The translations under genes were made by a program, and so were the position numbers. Under the pieces are notes generated by a model, which did no database searches, had not been told where the DNA came from, and worked only from the letters and a program-made list of their open reading frames with translations. A DNA stretch of 64,000 bases from Gallionella sp. (GTDB lineage Bacteria; Pseudomonadota; Gammaproteobacteria; Burkholderiales; Gallionellaceae), in NCBI GenBank assembly GCA_003153155.1, contig PLWV01000017.1, forward strand, positions 223,932 through 287,931, given 5' to 3'. Below, piece after piece: positions 15,801-24,647 of the stretch (within the stretch, counting starts at the first letter, position 1; each line of letters opens with the position of its first letter).

Positions 15801-15826
15801 GCCGGTTGAACATTCCATCAACCGGC
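15801..15826. repeat. 9-bp hairpin after mlaA
   Basis: GCCGGTTGA, an 8-base loop, TCAACCGGC. It lies 24 bp after the mlaA stop and before the convergent LPP20 remnant. It lacks a clear T-tract and may act as a transcript-end stabilizer or weak terminator. Confidence 0.5.
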
Positions 15827-15922
15827 CAAGGTGATTGTCACGAACCGGTCACAACGCGATTGTCGCCAAACACTTACCAGCAGAACCTGTCTCACTGGCG
15901 CAAAAGCGCGCGGCATCGTAGC

Positions 15923-16250
15923 TTAACCTGACGCAAACTCAATGATCGCTGACCGCAGATCCTGCTTGAGCAGCTTCTCGGCTTCAATCAGCACTCGCGA
16001 ACGCACGGTCTTGACATCCCGTGCCGAAGCCTTGATCGGCCACGTTCTGCTGCCACGCACGCGGCCCGACTCCTTCTCCACCAAGGACACTTCGACCGTA
16101 TCGCGCATCCAATACCAGTTGTTTTGGCGATTCGCGTCATCCAAGGTCAGCTTGCCGACCAACACGAAGTCTGCCTTGTCAGAACCCTGCGCCAGGAATC
16201 CCGCTGCCGCCAAACCGCCCTTGAGGATAGTGACAAACTCCGCATTGCAT
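15923..16250 (-). pseudogene. 3' remnant of an LPP20-type lipoprotein gene
   Basis: About 108 codons on the minus strand match the end of the intact protein at 18939-19952: GLAAAGF...ADFVLVGKL against GALAKAGF...DFVLQARM, NWYWMRDTVEVSL against GWYWQRGVLEVTL, SGRVRGSRTWPIKA against TSRVRGTRRWTVKS, and KQDLRSAIIEFA against KQELRTAIIDMA. No start codon, signal peptide or N-terminal domain is present upstream. It is convergent with mlaA and divergent from the operon at 16349. Confidence 0.8.
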
Positions 16251-16348
16251 CAACTTTTCATTTCACTTATGATGGTTCCGTCGGCCGTCCTGCATCTTTC
16301 CGTCGCAATAGCTTTCAAATTGTTTTCCCTAACCATCAGGAGAAAATC

Positions 16349-16918
16349 ATGAAAAAATCCCATCTCATTACAAAACTTTTATCCATGGCACTGTTTGTGT
16401 TTGCCATCTCAGCCTGTTCCAGCACTACCAAAGTAGAAAGCGACCTGGGTCTCAAGGGCGCACCAGATTGGGTCAACAAAGGTACCAATATACTCAACGA
16501 CAAGGATGGCCGCCTGTTTCACGGCGTAGGTTCGGCCTCTCCAATGGGGGATATGGCGCTGCAAAAATCCGTTGCCGATGACCGGGCGCGTGCTGAAGTG
16601 GCGCGGGTCTTGTCGTCCTACATGGACGTGGTTTCCAGCGACTACATGTCCTCCGCCAAGGCTGGCGGTGCCAACACCAACGAGGAAGCTGTCACGCGCC
16701 AAATCAAGGCCCTTACCAAGGTCAATCTGGCCGGTGCCAAAGTAATCGGCAGCTGGCGCGATCCCAAAACCAACATCATTTATTCCATCGTCGAACTGGA
16801 TATGAAACATGTGAAAAGCACGCTGGCCGGAACACAGGACATGAACGATGACTTGAAACGTTACATTGAAACCAGCGGCGATAACATTTTTGACCGCGTC
16901 GCAAGGGAGAAAAAATAA
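16349..16918 (+). CDS. LPP20-family lipoprotein
   Basis: The ATG at 16349 follows caggagaaaatc and encodes a lipoprotein signal with lipobox FAISAC (Cys about 23). The body (189 residues in all) carries the LPP20 fold: GAPDWVNKG, FHGVGSASPMGD, LQKSVADDRARAEVARVL, and KVIGSWRDPKTNIIYSIVELD. LPP20-like lipoproteins are outer-membrane or periplasmic and often accompany LpoB-like genes. Its stop overlaps the next start (ATAATG), so it is the first gene of a four-gene operon. Confidence 0.85.
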   Translation: MKKSHLITKLLSMALFVFAISACSSTTKVESDLGLKGAPDWVNKGTNILNDKDGRLFHGVGSASPMGDMALQKSVADDRARAEVARVLSSYMDVVSSDYMSSAKAGGANTNEEAVTRQIKALTKVNLAGAKVIGSWRDPKTNIIYSIVELDMKHVKSTLAGTQDMNDDLKRYIETSGDNIFDRVAREKK

Positions 16919-17532
16919 TGCGCTCGACACTACCCAAAAATAGACTGGCCGTATTGATGGCCCTGGCCCTGGCGTTGGCCGCCGCCGGCTGCTCCACCTC
17001 GGTAACGCGCATGGAAACGAGTGAAGTGAAAGATTTGAGCGGCGCCTGGAACGATACCGACTCGCAGCAGGTGTCGGAAGAGATGATCAAAGACGTGCTG
17101 GACCGCACTTGGCTTCGCGAATTCACCCACACCCAGAACCGCCAGCCGGCAGTGATCGTGGGTGAGGTGAGCAACCTGAGCCACGAGCACATCAACGTCA
17201 ACACCTTTGTCGCCGACATGGAGCGGTCCTTGATCAATTCCGACAAGGTGCAATTCGTTGCCTCCTCCACGGAACGCCAGGAAATCCGCGGGGAGCGCAA
17301 GGATCAGGACCTCAACGCCAGCGAGGCCACGCGCAAAGCGATGGGACAGGAGAAAGGCGCCGACTTCATGTTGAAGGGAACCATCAATACCATCATTGAT
17401 GCCGAAGGTAAAACACAATTGCGCTACTACCAGGTGGATCTGACATTGATCAGCCTGGCGGACAACCGCAAGGTCTGGGTCGGCCAGAAAAAGATCAAGA
17501 AACTGGTGGAGCGCAGCAACCTGAGTTTCTAG
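16918..17532 (+). CDS. LpoB-like penicillin-binding-protein activator lipoprotein
   Basis: 204 residues, lipobox LAAAGC (Cys about 25). Family features are WNDTDSQQVSEEMIKDVL, VIVGEVSNLSHEHINVNTFVADMERSLI, EKGADFMLKGTI and VDLTLISLADNRKVWVGQKKIKK, which fit the LpoB/DUF3897 family. E. coli LpoB activates PBP1b from the outer membrane. In this genomic setting (between LPP20 and COG3014 genes) the partner is unknown. It is coupled to its neighbours by overlapping or adjoining start and stop codons. Confidence 0.82.
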   Translation: MRSTLPKNRLAVLMALALALAAAGCSTSVTRMETSEVKDLSGAWNDTDSQQVSEEMIKDVLDRTWLREFTHTQNRQPAVIVGEVSNLSHEHINVNTFVADMERSLINSDKVQFVASSTERQEIRGERKDQDLNASEATRKAMGQEKGADFMLKGTINTIIDAEGKTQLRYYQVDLTLISLADNRKVWVGQKKIKKLVERSNLSF

Positions 17533-18942
17533 TTGAAGGCGGGGCAATTGATAGCGACGTGCCGCATTGCGCTGTTGCTCGGGACTTTCGTATTAGTGAC
17601 GGGATGCGCCACCTACAGCGAGTCTTTCGGGGTCATTGAGCGCAATCTTTCAGCCCGGCAATACGATGCCGCCTTGCGGGATATTGAGAAACAATCCCGC
17701 TCCAAAACCGACCGGGTGTTGTATCTTCTCAACAAAGGCATGGTGCTGCGCATGAAGCGCGATTTTTCCGGCTCCAACCAGGCGCTGGAAGCGGCCAAGG
17801 CGGAAATGGAGCGGCTCTACGCCGCCAGTGTTAGCGAAAATACGCTGTCATTTGTCGTCAATGATGCAACCGTCAGTTATGCCGGGGATGACTATGAACA
17901 GGTTTTGGTACACCTCTACATGGCGCTCAATTACCTGGAACTCGGGCAACCCAATGAGGCGCGGGTTGAAGCGCTGCAGGTGGACATCAAGCTGCGTGAG
18001 ATCGGGGAAAAAATTCCGGGGGACAAGTTCACCGAAGATGCCCTGTCCCGTTACCTCACCGGCCTGATCTACGAGGAAATGGGTGAATGGAGTGATGCCA
18101 TGATCGCCTATCGCAAGGCCTATGAGGCCTACAAGAAGTATCAGGTCAATTATGGGATGGCCATGCCAGACATGCTCAAGCATGACCTGCTGCGGCTGGC
18201 GCAGCGGGAGGGGCTGGCGGACGAGGCCACCCAATACAGTAAGGAATTCGGCATGGACCTTCCGCAGGAAGAGAACAGCGCACCGGAGCAGGGAGGCGAA
18301 CTGGTCTTCGTCCTGAACAACGGCTTGGCCCCCATCAAGCGCGAAAAAGTCGTCGGTGCAATAGCTCCGCCGCCCTCGGTCGCGATGAATGCCACCAAGC
18401 CACATAAGCAAGTCACGTTCGCCCCGCCCGTGGTCGTGAACATCGCGCTGCCTTACTACGAATCCCGCCCCAACAAAGTGCTGAGCGCTCGCGTCAGCGT
18501 CTCCGGCAAACATGCCTCTACCCAGATGATGGAAAACATCGATGCCATTGCCAAGGCGAGCCTGGACTCCCGCATGCCGGCCATAACGGCGCGTTCCATC
18601 GCCCGCGCGGTGGCCAAGGGGGCGATACAGGAGTCCGTGGATCGCGCCGGAAACAACAGGAACAACGACCCTGCGGTAGAATTGCTCGGTTCCTTTCTCG
18701 TGCGAGTGGCGGCAGTGGCCACCGAGCGCGCCGACACCCGCAGCTGGCTGACACTGCCCGAAAATGTCCAGCTTGCGCGGCTTTCCCTCTCCCCCGGCAG
18801 TTACACCGTCACGGTTGATTTACTGGGAGCGGGCGAACAAGTCATCGCAACACTGGAATATCCGGGCGTAGTCATCAGCAACAAACACAAGACGTATCTG
18901 ACCCAGCATTGGGTATCCGATAATCCCACCACAAGGAGATGA
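17533..18942 (+). CDS. COG3014-family lipoprotein with TPR-like helices
   Basis: TTG start immediately after the lpoB-like stop; 469 residues. Lipobox LVTGC (Cys about 25) then a helical region (DAALRDIEKQ, LLNKGMVLRMKRDFSGSNQALEAAK, VHLYMALNYLELGQPNEARVEALQV, GLIYEEMGEWSDAMIAYRKAYEAYKK) resembling tetratricopeptide repeats, followed by a beta-rich C-terminal half. The family regularly sits beside LpoB-like and LPP20 genes, so these lipoproteins probably form one envelope complex; the function is not established. Confidence 0.8.
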   Translation: MKAGQLIATCRIALLLGTFVLVTGCATYSESFGVIERNLSARQYDAALRDIEKQSRSKTDRVLYLLNKGMVLRMKRDFSGSNQALEAAKAEMERLYAASVSENTLSFVVNDATVSYAGDDYEQVLVHLYMALNYLELGQPNEARVEALQVDIKLREIGEKIPGDKFTEDALSRYLTGLIYEEMGEWSDAMIAYRKAYEAYKKYQVNYGMAMPDMLKHDLLRLAQREGLADEATQYSKEFGMDLPQEENSAPEQGGELVFVLNNGLAPIKREKVVGAIAPPPSVAMNATKPHKQVTFAPPVVVNIALPYYESRPNKVLSARVSVSGKHASTQMMENIDAIAKASLDSRMPAITARSIARAVAKGAIQESVDRAGNNRNNDPAVELLGSFLVRVAAVATERADTRSWLTLPENVQLARLSLSPGSYTVTVDLLGAGEQVIATLEYPGVVISNKHKTYLTQHWVSDNPTTRR

Positions 18943-19952
18943 AAATGAAACTCTCTGCCTTTGCCATTTTTACACTCATGCTCTCACTCCTGCCCGGCTG
19001 CGCCAGCCGGCAGCCCGCCCAGCCCGATTGGATCACCGGTGATAGCGCCAATTACAAGAGCTCGCAATATTTGATAGGCAGGGGCCAGGCTGCTACGCAG
19101 GAAGAAGCCAAGGATCGCGCCCGCGCCGACCTGTCCAAAATATTCCAGGTTGCAGTGACGGCGGACAGCGAGGATGTGCAGAAATTCAAGACCAGCCCCG
19201 CCGGGCCGGGAGAGTATGAGAGCCAGGCTTCCCGCCACATCACCACGCACACCGAACAGATTATCCACGGGATACAGATCGCGGAGCTGTGGCAAGACCC
19301 CGCCACAAAAAACTATCACGCGCTGGCAGTCCTGCCGCGCTTGCAGACCGCTTCCGGCCTGCGCCAGCAGATCAGCCAGCTGGATGAGGCCACCGGCAAC
19401 CATATCGAGCAGTCCCGCAAAAACAGCGACCTGTTCCTGAAAATTGCTGCAGCCAACAATGCACTGGAAACGCAACAGGAGCGCGACACATTGCAGAAGA
19501 GTCTGCAAGTGGTGGACATTACCGGTCGCGGACTGGAATCGCAATGGAACAGCGCGAAACTCCAAAGCGATCTGGACGAATTGCTGAAGCGGGTGCGGAT
19601 AGCATCGCAAGTAACGGCCGATTCCACTCCCGGCTTGGCGGAGGTGGTGGCCGGCGCGCTGGCCAAAGCCGGTTTCATGATTGAGACCGGGCAGAATCCG
19701 GATTTTGTGTTGCAGGCACGGATGGAACTGGCTGACTTGGGTTTCAAGGAAGGCTGGTACTGGCAGCGCGGCGTCCTGGAAGTCACCTTGTCGGAGACGG
19801 CCACCAGCCGTGTGCGCGGCACCAGGCGCTGGACCGTCAAGAGCAACGCCCCGGACAAGGAAAGCGCGGCCAAGCGCGCCTTAAATCAGGCAGACGCAGT
19901 CCTGAAGCAGGAGTTGCGCACAGCAATCATTGATATGGCCACCAGCCATTGA
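18939..19952 (+). CDS. LPP20-family lipoprotein (long form)
   Basis: Overlaps the preceding stop by 4 bp (ATGA). Lipobox LLPGC near residue 22. The N-terminal half has the LPP20 pattern (QPDWITGDS, SQYLIGRGQAATQEEAKDRARADL); the C-terminal half (about 205-337) repeats a related fold ending KQELRTAIIDMATSH. A 3' fragment of a paralogue is at 15923-16250. As the fourth gene of the operon it probably acts in the same envelope complex. An in-frame ATG two codons in (18945) is an alternative start. Confidence 0.8.
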   Translation: MKMKLSAFAIFTLMLSLLPGCASRQPAQPDWITGDSANYKSSQYLIGRGQAATQEEAKDRARADLSKIFQVAVTADSEDVQKFKTSPAGPGEYESQASRHITTHTEQIIHGIQIAELWQDPATKNYHALAVLPRLQTASGLRQQISQLDEATGNHIEQSRKNSDLFLKIAAANNALETQQERDTLQKSLQVVDITGRGLESQWNSAKLQSDLDELLKRVRIASQVTADSTPGLAEVVAGALAKAGFMIETGQNPDFVLQARMELADLGFKEGWYWQRGVLEVTLSETATSRVRGTRRWTVKSNAPDKESAAKRALNQADAVLKQELRTAIIDMATSH

Positions 19953-19958
19953 CGACAA

Positions 19959-20843
19959 CTAACTTTGCCCATTGCGCAACGCAGCGATACGCTCATCCAA
20001 CGGCGGATGGGTCATGAATATTTTTGCGAAAGCGTGACTGCCGGAGATGCCGAAAGCAGCCATTTTTTCCGGCAGGGTGGCCTGCTCATGATTGATTTTC
20101 AAGCGTTCAAGTGCCGCGATCATTTTTTCTCGTCCAGCCAGATGCGCTCCACCCGCATCGGCGCGGAATTCACGCTGGCGCGAGAACCACATCACGATGA
20201 CGCTGGCCAGCACACCCAACACCAGTTGCGCCGCTATTTCCGCAACGAAGGCACCAATGCCGGGACCATTCCGGCCATCATTCTTGAGCAACACGCGATC
20301 CACGAAGAATCCGAACAGCTTGGCGAAAAATATCACGAAGGTGTTCACCACGCCCTGGATCAGGGCCAGGGTCACCATGTCGCCATTGGCAACGTGGCTG
20401 ATCTCATGTCCCAACACGGCTTCCGCTTCATCCTTGCTCATGTTGTGCAACAAGCCGGTGCTCACCGCAACCAGTGCATCGTTGCGATTCCAGCCGGTGG
20501 CAAAAGCATTCACATCCGGCGCGTCGTAAACCGCTACTTCCGGCATCCCAATACCAGCAGCTTGCGCATGCCGTTGCACTGTTTCAACCAGCCAGCGTTC
20601 AGTCGGATCAATCGGGTTTTCGATGACCTTCGCGCCGACCATGCGCTTTGCCGACCACTTGGACATGGCCAGCGAAACCAGCGAACCGGCAAAGCCGATC
20701 ACGGCGGATATCACCAGCAGCGCGCTGAAGTTGATGCCGCCGGATTCGTTCAGCCAGCGATCCACGCCGAGCAGACGCAGAGTGATATTGATCACGAACA
20801 CCACTGCCAAATTGGTCAAAATAAACAGGAAAATCCGCTTCAT
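19959..20843 (-). CDS. htpX: Membrane protease HtpX
   Basis: 294 residues with two N-terminal membrane helices (residues about 4-22 and 38-57), the zinc-metalloprotease motif HEISH near 140, two more hydrophobic segments (about 155-175, 195-215) and the downstream zinc ligand region [10 protein letters not shown]. This is the M48B family, which degrades misfolded inner-membrane proteins together with FtsH. The gene is convergent with the lipoprotein operon. Upstream lies the hairpin-repeat cluster at 20951-21130. Confidence 0.95.
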   Translation of the reverse strand: MKRIFLFILTNLAVVFVINITLRLLGVDRWLNESGGINFSALLVISAVIGFAGSLVSLAMSKWSAKRMVGAKVIENPIDPTERWLVETVQRHAQAAGIGMPEVAVYDAPDVNAFATGWNRNDALVAVSTGLLHNMSKDEAEAVLGHEISHVANGDMVTLALIQGVVNTFVIFFAKLFGFFVDRVLLKNDGRNGPGIGAFVAEIAAQLVLGVLASVIVMWFSRQREFRADAGGAHLAGREKMIAALERLKINHEQATLPEKMAAFGISGSHAFAKIFMTHPPLDERIAALRNGQS

Positions 20844-20950
20844 AAACTTATCGCCTCCAATGTTAAAATCATGCCGCGCAGTCTACCATTCCGGCCACTT
20901 CGCGCTGCGAACGTTGGGTGTTCATCGTCAGATTTCAAGAGTTGCTTCGC

Positions 20951-21130
20951 TATAACCAATGACTTGGCTGTCGTTAACCAGCGGCTTATGTCACCGTACT
21001 TTGGTGACTTAGCCGAATGGCTATGCAAAGCTTTGGACAGCCTATAACCAGCCACTTGGTTGATGTCTTTTGTCAACCCAGTGGAATGGCTAGTTGTTTC
21101 ATCAGTCAGATGGCTAGTAGCTTCACTAGT
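20951..21130 (-). repeat. Double-stem hairpin repeat cluster A
   Basis: At least two full units and one partial in minus orientation. Unit at 21041-21104: outer stem CCACT/AGTGG, inner stem GGTTGA/TCAACC, terminal AACTAG/CTGGTT. Unit at 20973-21026: CGGCT/AGCCG and GTCACC/GGTGAC. The loop reads AAAnnAC-like in all. The cluster lies between htpX and the membrane-protein gene and overlaps the track ORF start at 21060, which is therefore not a real start. Confidence 0.85.
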
Positions 21131-21170
21131 GGTAAACTCGCCCCGGTTTGACGATCAAATGGAGGTTAAG

Positions 21171-21989
21171 TTGCAAGAACTGCTCAATCATCCCGCCGTA
21201 CAAGCCGGCTTGGCCCCTTTCCTGGTCGCGCTGATTACCGCTGAACTATTCCAGCGTATCAAATTGAGCGGCTTAGCCGTCATCGCCGGATTTGCCGTCA
21301 CCGTTTACCTGGCCAGCGACTTCACCATCGAGCCGCTCACCGCCGCGCGAAAAATCGTTCTATTGGGATTGCTCAGCGCATTGCTCGCCCTGTTGCTCAC
21401 TTTATTGCAATCACGCTGGTTTAGTTGGCTGCTTCCCGTGCTCGGGGGCGCGGTCGCCATTTGGACGGTACAGCGTGTTCTCCAGCAACAGGCGCCCCAA
21501 GTAGTACTGCTGTGGGGCACGGGTTGCGCGGCTTATGTCGCGATTCTGGTATGGGGCATGGACAAGCTATCGGACCAGGAACCGCTACGCGCTGCCAGCG
21601 CAGCCACCGCGCTGGGCATCGGCACCGGTGGCGCGGCCTTGGTCGGCGCGTCCGCCTTGCTCGGTCAATTCGGTTTAGCGCTTGGGTCTGCTGCAGCCGC
21701 GCACTTGTTGATTCAGATGATCAGCAACCGGCCGCTCCCGACCGGACGCACCTTCACTTTACCGCTCGCGATGATTGCCGGGCTGACCGGCTGCGTGGCC
21801 GTGCTAAGTGCACAACTTCCGTGGTACGCGCTGCCCATTCTTGCTGCTATTCCCCTTGTAGCCTGGCTCGTTCCACTGCCCAACCTGTCAGTCCGGATAC
21901 AGAGCCTGCTGCTCGCGATATTGACATTCGCCTTCGCGGGTGGCGCGATTTATGTGACATGGCGCGTGGCTGGCGACGTGCCATTTTAG
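21171..21989 (+). CDS. Multi-pass inner membrane protein of unknown function
   Basis: A TTG start at 21171 is chosen because GGAGG lies 5 bp upstream; an ATG at 21159 is possible, while the track start at 21060 is inside the repeat cluster. The ~272-residue product has about nine hydrophobic helices (for example APFLVALITAELF, KIVLLGLLSALLALLLTLL, SWLLPVLGGAVAIW, LVGASALLGQFGLALG, ILTFAFAGGAIYVTW) and few charged residues. No family is recognised. It is followed after 287 bp of repeats by mdh. Confidence 0.65.
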   Translation: MQELLNHPAVQAGLAPFLVALITAELFQRIKLSGLAVIAGFAVTVYLASDFTIEPLTAARKIVLLGLLSALLALLLTLLQSRWFSWLLPVLGGAVAIWTVQRVLQQQAPQVVLLWGTGCAAYVAILVWGMDKLSDQEPLRAASAATALGIGTGGAALVGASALLGQFGLALGSAAAAHLLIQMISNRPLPTGRTFTLPLAMIAGLTGCVAVLSAQLPWYALPILAAIPLVAWLVPLPNLSVRIQSLLLAILTFAFAGGAIYVTWRVAGDVPF

Positions 21990-22026
21990 CTCCAGCCCAT
22001 GAACTTTAGTAGGGCTGAAGCCCTTA

Positions 22027-22051
22027 CGAAAAACTTTCGTCCGGGCACCCG
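22027..22051 (+). repeat. Dispersed repeat F, intergenic copy
   Basis: CGAAAAACTTTCGTCCGGGC followed by ACCCG. Close relatives lie on the minus strand inside hisZ (46587-46638, 47472-47496) and hflX (51242-51269). Just before it is a small palindrome agggctgaagccct. Confidence 0.75.
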
Positions 22052-22108
22052 GCAGAGGCGTTCCGCCGCAATTCAAAGTGCTGTTGCATTCGGCGGAACA
22101 AATCATCC

Positions 22109-22131
22109 GGCGGAACGCTTGCGGTTCCGCC
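22109..22131. repeat. GGCGGAAC palindrome
   Basis: GGCGGAAC-gcttgcg-GTTCCGCC, followed by ctatgcgggctacg. This is the type of palindromic unit seen widely between genes of proteobacteria. It lies between the membrane-protein gene and mdh, with another half unit (cggcggaac) at 22091. Confidence 0.6.
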
Positions 22132-22276
22132 CTATGCGGGCTACGACCGCTGCGCACAGGAATGCTCGAGCACGCGACGCAACGACGCCGCACCAACGAA
22201 TTTATAGAGGTGTCGTTGTGCACAGGCCTTTCAAAAGAATTATTATGCGCATATCGTTGGTTCACAGGAGGCCCCC

Positions 22277-23260
22277 ATGAAAGCACCCGTTCGCATCACC
22301 GTCACCGGTGCCGCCGGGCAAATCGGCTACGCTGTTCTGTTCCGTATCGCCAATGGCGACATGCTTGGGCGCGAGCAGCCGATCATCCTGCAACTGCTGG
22401 ATGTGCCGCAGGCACAACAAATGTTGCGCGGCGTGATGATGGAGCTGGAGGATTGCGCCTTCCCGCTGCTGCAACAAATCATCATCACCGATGATCCGAA
22501 GGTCGCGTTCAAGGATACCGAAGTCGCCATGTTGATCGGCGCACGTCCACGCAGCAAGGGCATGGAGCGCAAGGATTTGATCGAAGCCAATGGCGCGATC
22601 TTCTCCGAACAGGGCAAGCTGCTTAACCAATATGCGGCGCGCCACGTCAAAGTACTGGTGGTGGGCAATCCCGCCAACACCAACGCGCTGATCGCGATGA
22701 AGAACGCCCCCGATCTCGACCCGCGCAATTTCAGCGCGATGATGCGCCTCGACCACAACCGCGCCATCGCCCAAATCGCACTCAAGCTGTTCCAGCCGAT
22801 CCGCGACATCAAGAAGATGATCATCTGGGGCAACCACTCCGGCACGCAATATCCCGATCTCGACCACGCCGAGATTCGCGGCCGTCCGGTGCGCGACATC
22901 CTGCCGGATCAGGATTGGGTGGAACGCGAATTCATCCCCATCGTGCAAAAGCGCGGCGCGGCAGTCATCGAAGCGCGCGGCCTGTCCAGTGCCGCCAGCG
23001 CCGCCAACGCCGCCGTCTCGCACATCCACGACTGGATGCTCAGCTCGCACCACAACGATTGGGTGACCATGAGCATACCGTCCGACGGTAGTTACGGCAT
23101 TCCAGAGGGCGTGATCTACGGCTTCCCGGTCACTTGCAAACACGGCCATTTTGACATCGTGCAAGGATTACCGATCAGCGAGCTTGGTCGCAGACACATG
23201 CGGGAGAGCCATCAGGAACTGCTGGAGGAACGCGAACACGTCAAACATTTGCTGGGATAA
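22277..23260 (+). CDS. mdh: Malate dehydrogenase
   Basis: 327 residues, strong ribosome site (caggaggcccc). The NAD-binding glycine motif is [12 protein letters not shown], followed by the substrate-loop region [29 protein letters not shown], the catalytic His region [11 protein letters not shown] and the arginine in MMRLDHNRA. This is the LDH-like betaproteobacterial/cytosolic-type MDH, interconverting malate and oxaloacetate with NAD in the TCA cycle. It stands alone between repeat-rich intergenic regions. Confidence 0.95.
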   Translation: MKAPVRITVTGAAGQIGYAVLFRIANGDMLGREQPIILQLLDVPQAQQMLRGVMMELEDCAFPLLQQIIITDDPKVAFKDTEVAMLIGARPRSKGMERKDLIEANGAIFSEQGKLLNQYAARHVKVLVVGNPANTNALIAMKNAPDLDPRNFSAMMRLDHNRAIAQIALKLFQPIRDIKKMIIWGNHSGTQYPDLDHAEIRGRPVRDILPDQDWVEREFIPIVQKRGAAVIEARGLSSAASAANAAVSHIHDWMLSSHHNDWVTMSIPSDGSYGIPEGVIYGFPVTCKHGHFDIVQGLPISELGRRHMRESHQELLEEREHVKHLLG

Positions 23261-23278
23261 ACGCGCACACCATTTTCG

Positions 23279-24175
23279 ATGAATGAAAAACTGTTACACC
23301 TGCTGGGCGGCAAAGAAGATCTCTACCCAAAAAATCTGGAGAAGCAGTATCCGCGTGTGGTGAACCGTATCGCTGACCTGTGGCATTCAAAGGAAATTGA
23401 TGCTTACTTCACGGATCTGATGACGGATACCCGCGATGGCTCACGACATGGGTTCCCTAGCGAGTTGGCATCCGAAATTTTCTCGTTGAGCTTGGTGCAC
23501 GCAAAATTGCGAGATCAGGAACAGCAAGGCGCGGCTGTGGTTAATCCCTGGGACGATGTGGAAGCATCGAAAAAAGCCGCCATCGAACAGCAAGGCTATG
23601 CTTTTTCCCCCAAGGGTTTCATCCAGTCAGCCGAAAAGGGCGACCGCAATGCCGTTGCGTTGTTCTTGAGCAGCGGCGTGGATATTGATACGCGTGATGA
23701 GCACGGCTGGACACCGCTGATGATATCAACCTTCAATGGCAAGGAAGAAGTTGCAATCTTTCTCATCCTCAACGGCGCCGACGTCCACCCCAAGGATACG
23801 GCAGGTTATGGGCCGCTGCACTGGGCCGCATTCAACGGTTACAGCAACATAGTGAAACTGCTCGTGGAAAAACGCGCCAATGTGAACGAACGCAGCAACC
23901 ATGGCTGGACACCACTGCTGCAAGCTGCCACTCGCGGCCACCTGCTGACTGCCGGGCAACTGATTGCCGGTGGCGCCGACGTCAATCTCGCCAGCAACGA
24001 CGGCTGGACGCCACTGCACAAGGCCGCCGCCAACGGTCATACCGAAGTAGTCAAACTGCTGCTCGCCAAGGGTGCGGACCGCGGTATAGAATATCATAAT
24101 GGCACAACGCCCTTGACCCTTGCCACCAAAAACAAGCATGAAGAGATCGTGGCCCTGCTCACCGCAAACAGCTGA
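23279..24175 (+). CDS. Ankyrin-repeat protein
   Basis: 298 residues. The N-terminal ~110 residues are helical and without recognised family (MNEKLLHLLGGKEDLYPKNL, VNRIADLWHSKEIDAYF). From about residue 112 there are five ankyrin repeats with the TPLHxAAxxGH pattern, such as DEHGWTPLMISTFNGKEEVA, GYGPLHWAAFNGYSNIVKLL, and NDGWTPLHKAAANGHTEVV. No signal peptide, so probably cytoplasmic. It begins 18 bp after mdh and may be cotranscribed. Ankyrin repeats bind proteins; partner unknown. Confidence 0.85.
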   Translation: MNEKLLHLLGGKEDLYPKNLEKQYPRVVNRIADLWHSKEIDAYFTDLMTDTRDGSRHGFPSELASEIFSLSLVHAKLRDQEQQGAAVVNPWDDVEASKKAAIEQQGYAFSPKGFIQSAEKGDRNAVALFLSSGVDIDTRDEHGWTPLMISTFNGKEEVAIFLILNGADVHPKDTAGYGPLHWAAFNGYSNIVKLLVEKRANVNERSNHGWTPLLQAATRGHLLTAGQLIAGGADVNLASNDGWTPLHKAAANGHTEVVKLLLAKGADRGIEYHNGTTPLTLATKNKHEEIVALLTANS

Positions 24176-24189
24176 TGAAACTCCTGATG

Positions 24190-24567
24190 AGACTACTGGT
24201 GAAACAACTAGCCATCCCACTAAGCAACCAGAAAACGGTTGCCAAGTGGTTGGTTATAGCCATCTGACTGATGAAACAACTAGCCAATCCACTAAGCCAC
24301 CAAAGAACGGTGGCAAAGTGGCTGGTTATAATCCAGCAAAATACGCTGGGTAAGTCATTGATGAAACTACTAGCCATCTGACTAGGCTAGCAAACGACGC
24401 CAGCCAAGTCATTGGTTATAGGTTGTCAAAAGCTTTGCATAGCCATCTGACTATGTTGGCAAACGCGTTGCATAGCCATTCGGCTAAGTCACCAAAAGAC
24501 GGTGACATAAGCCGCTGGTTAACGCCAACTAAGTCATTGGTTAACGACAACCAAGTGGCTGGTTATA
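24190..24567 (+). repeat. Double-stem hairpin repeat cluster B
   Basis: The largest cluster of the ~50-bp family, filling most of the 472 bp between the ankyrin gene and the MEMO gene. Unit 24206-24255: AACTAG, CCACT, GCAACC-loop-GGTTGC, AGTGG, TTGGTT. Unit 24278-24330: GCCACC/GGTGGC inner stem with the same outer stem. Unit about 24368-24420: TGACT/AGTCA outer stem. Unit about 24469-24522: CGGCT/AGCCG and GTCACC/GGTGAC. Partial units fill the rest. No open reading frame of note is present. Confidence 0.88.
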
Positions 24568-24647
24568 GGCCTCGCACTTGCCCTCTCTTGATTTTTGCCT
24601 TGCCGCCTCCATATAAATAAGCTTCAATAATTAACTTGAGGCTTGTT

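Noticed and set aside
21060-21170. Start of the membrane-protein gene at 21060
   Set aside because: The first ~35 codons are hairpin-repeat sequence; a TTG with GGAGG at 21171 is better placed.
24190-24567. CRISPR array
   Set aside because: Repeated ~50-bp units first look like an array, but they vary in sequence, fold as hairpins, have no unique equal-length spacers and occur elsewhere in both orientations; no cas genes are nearby.
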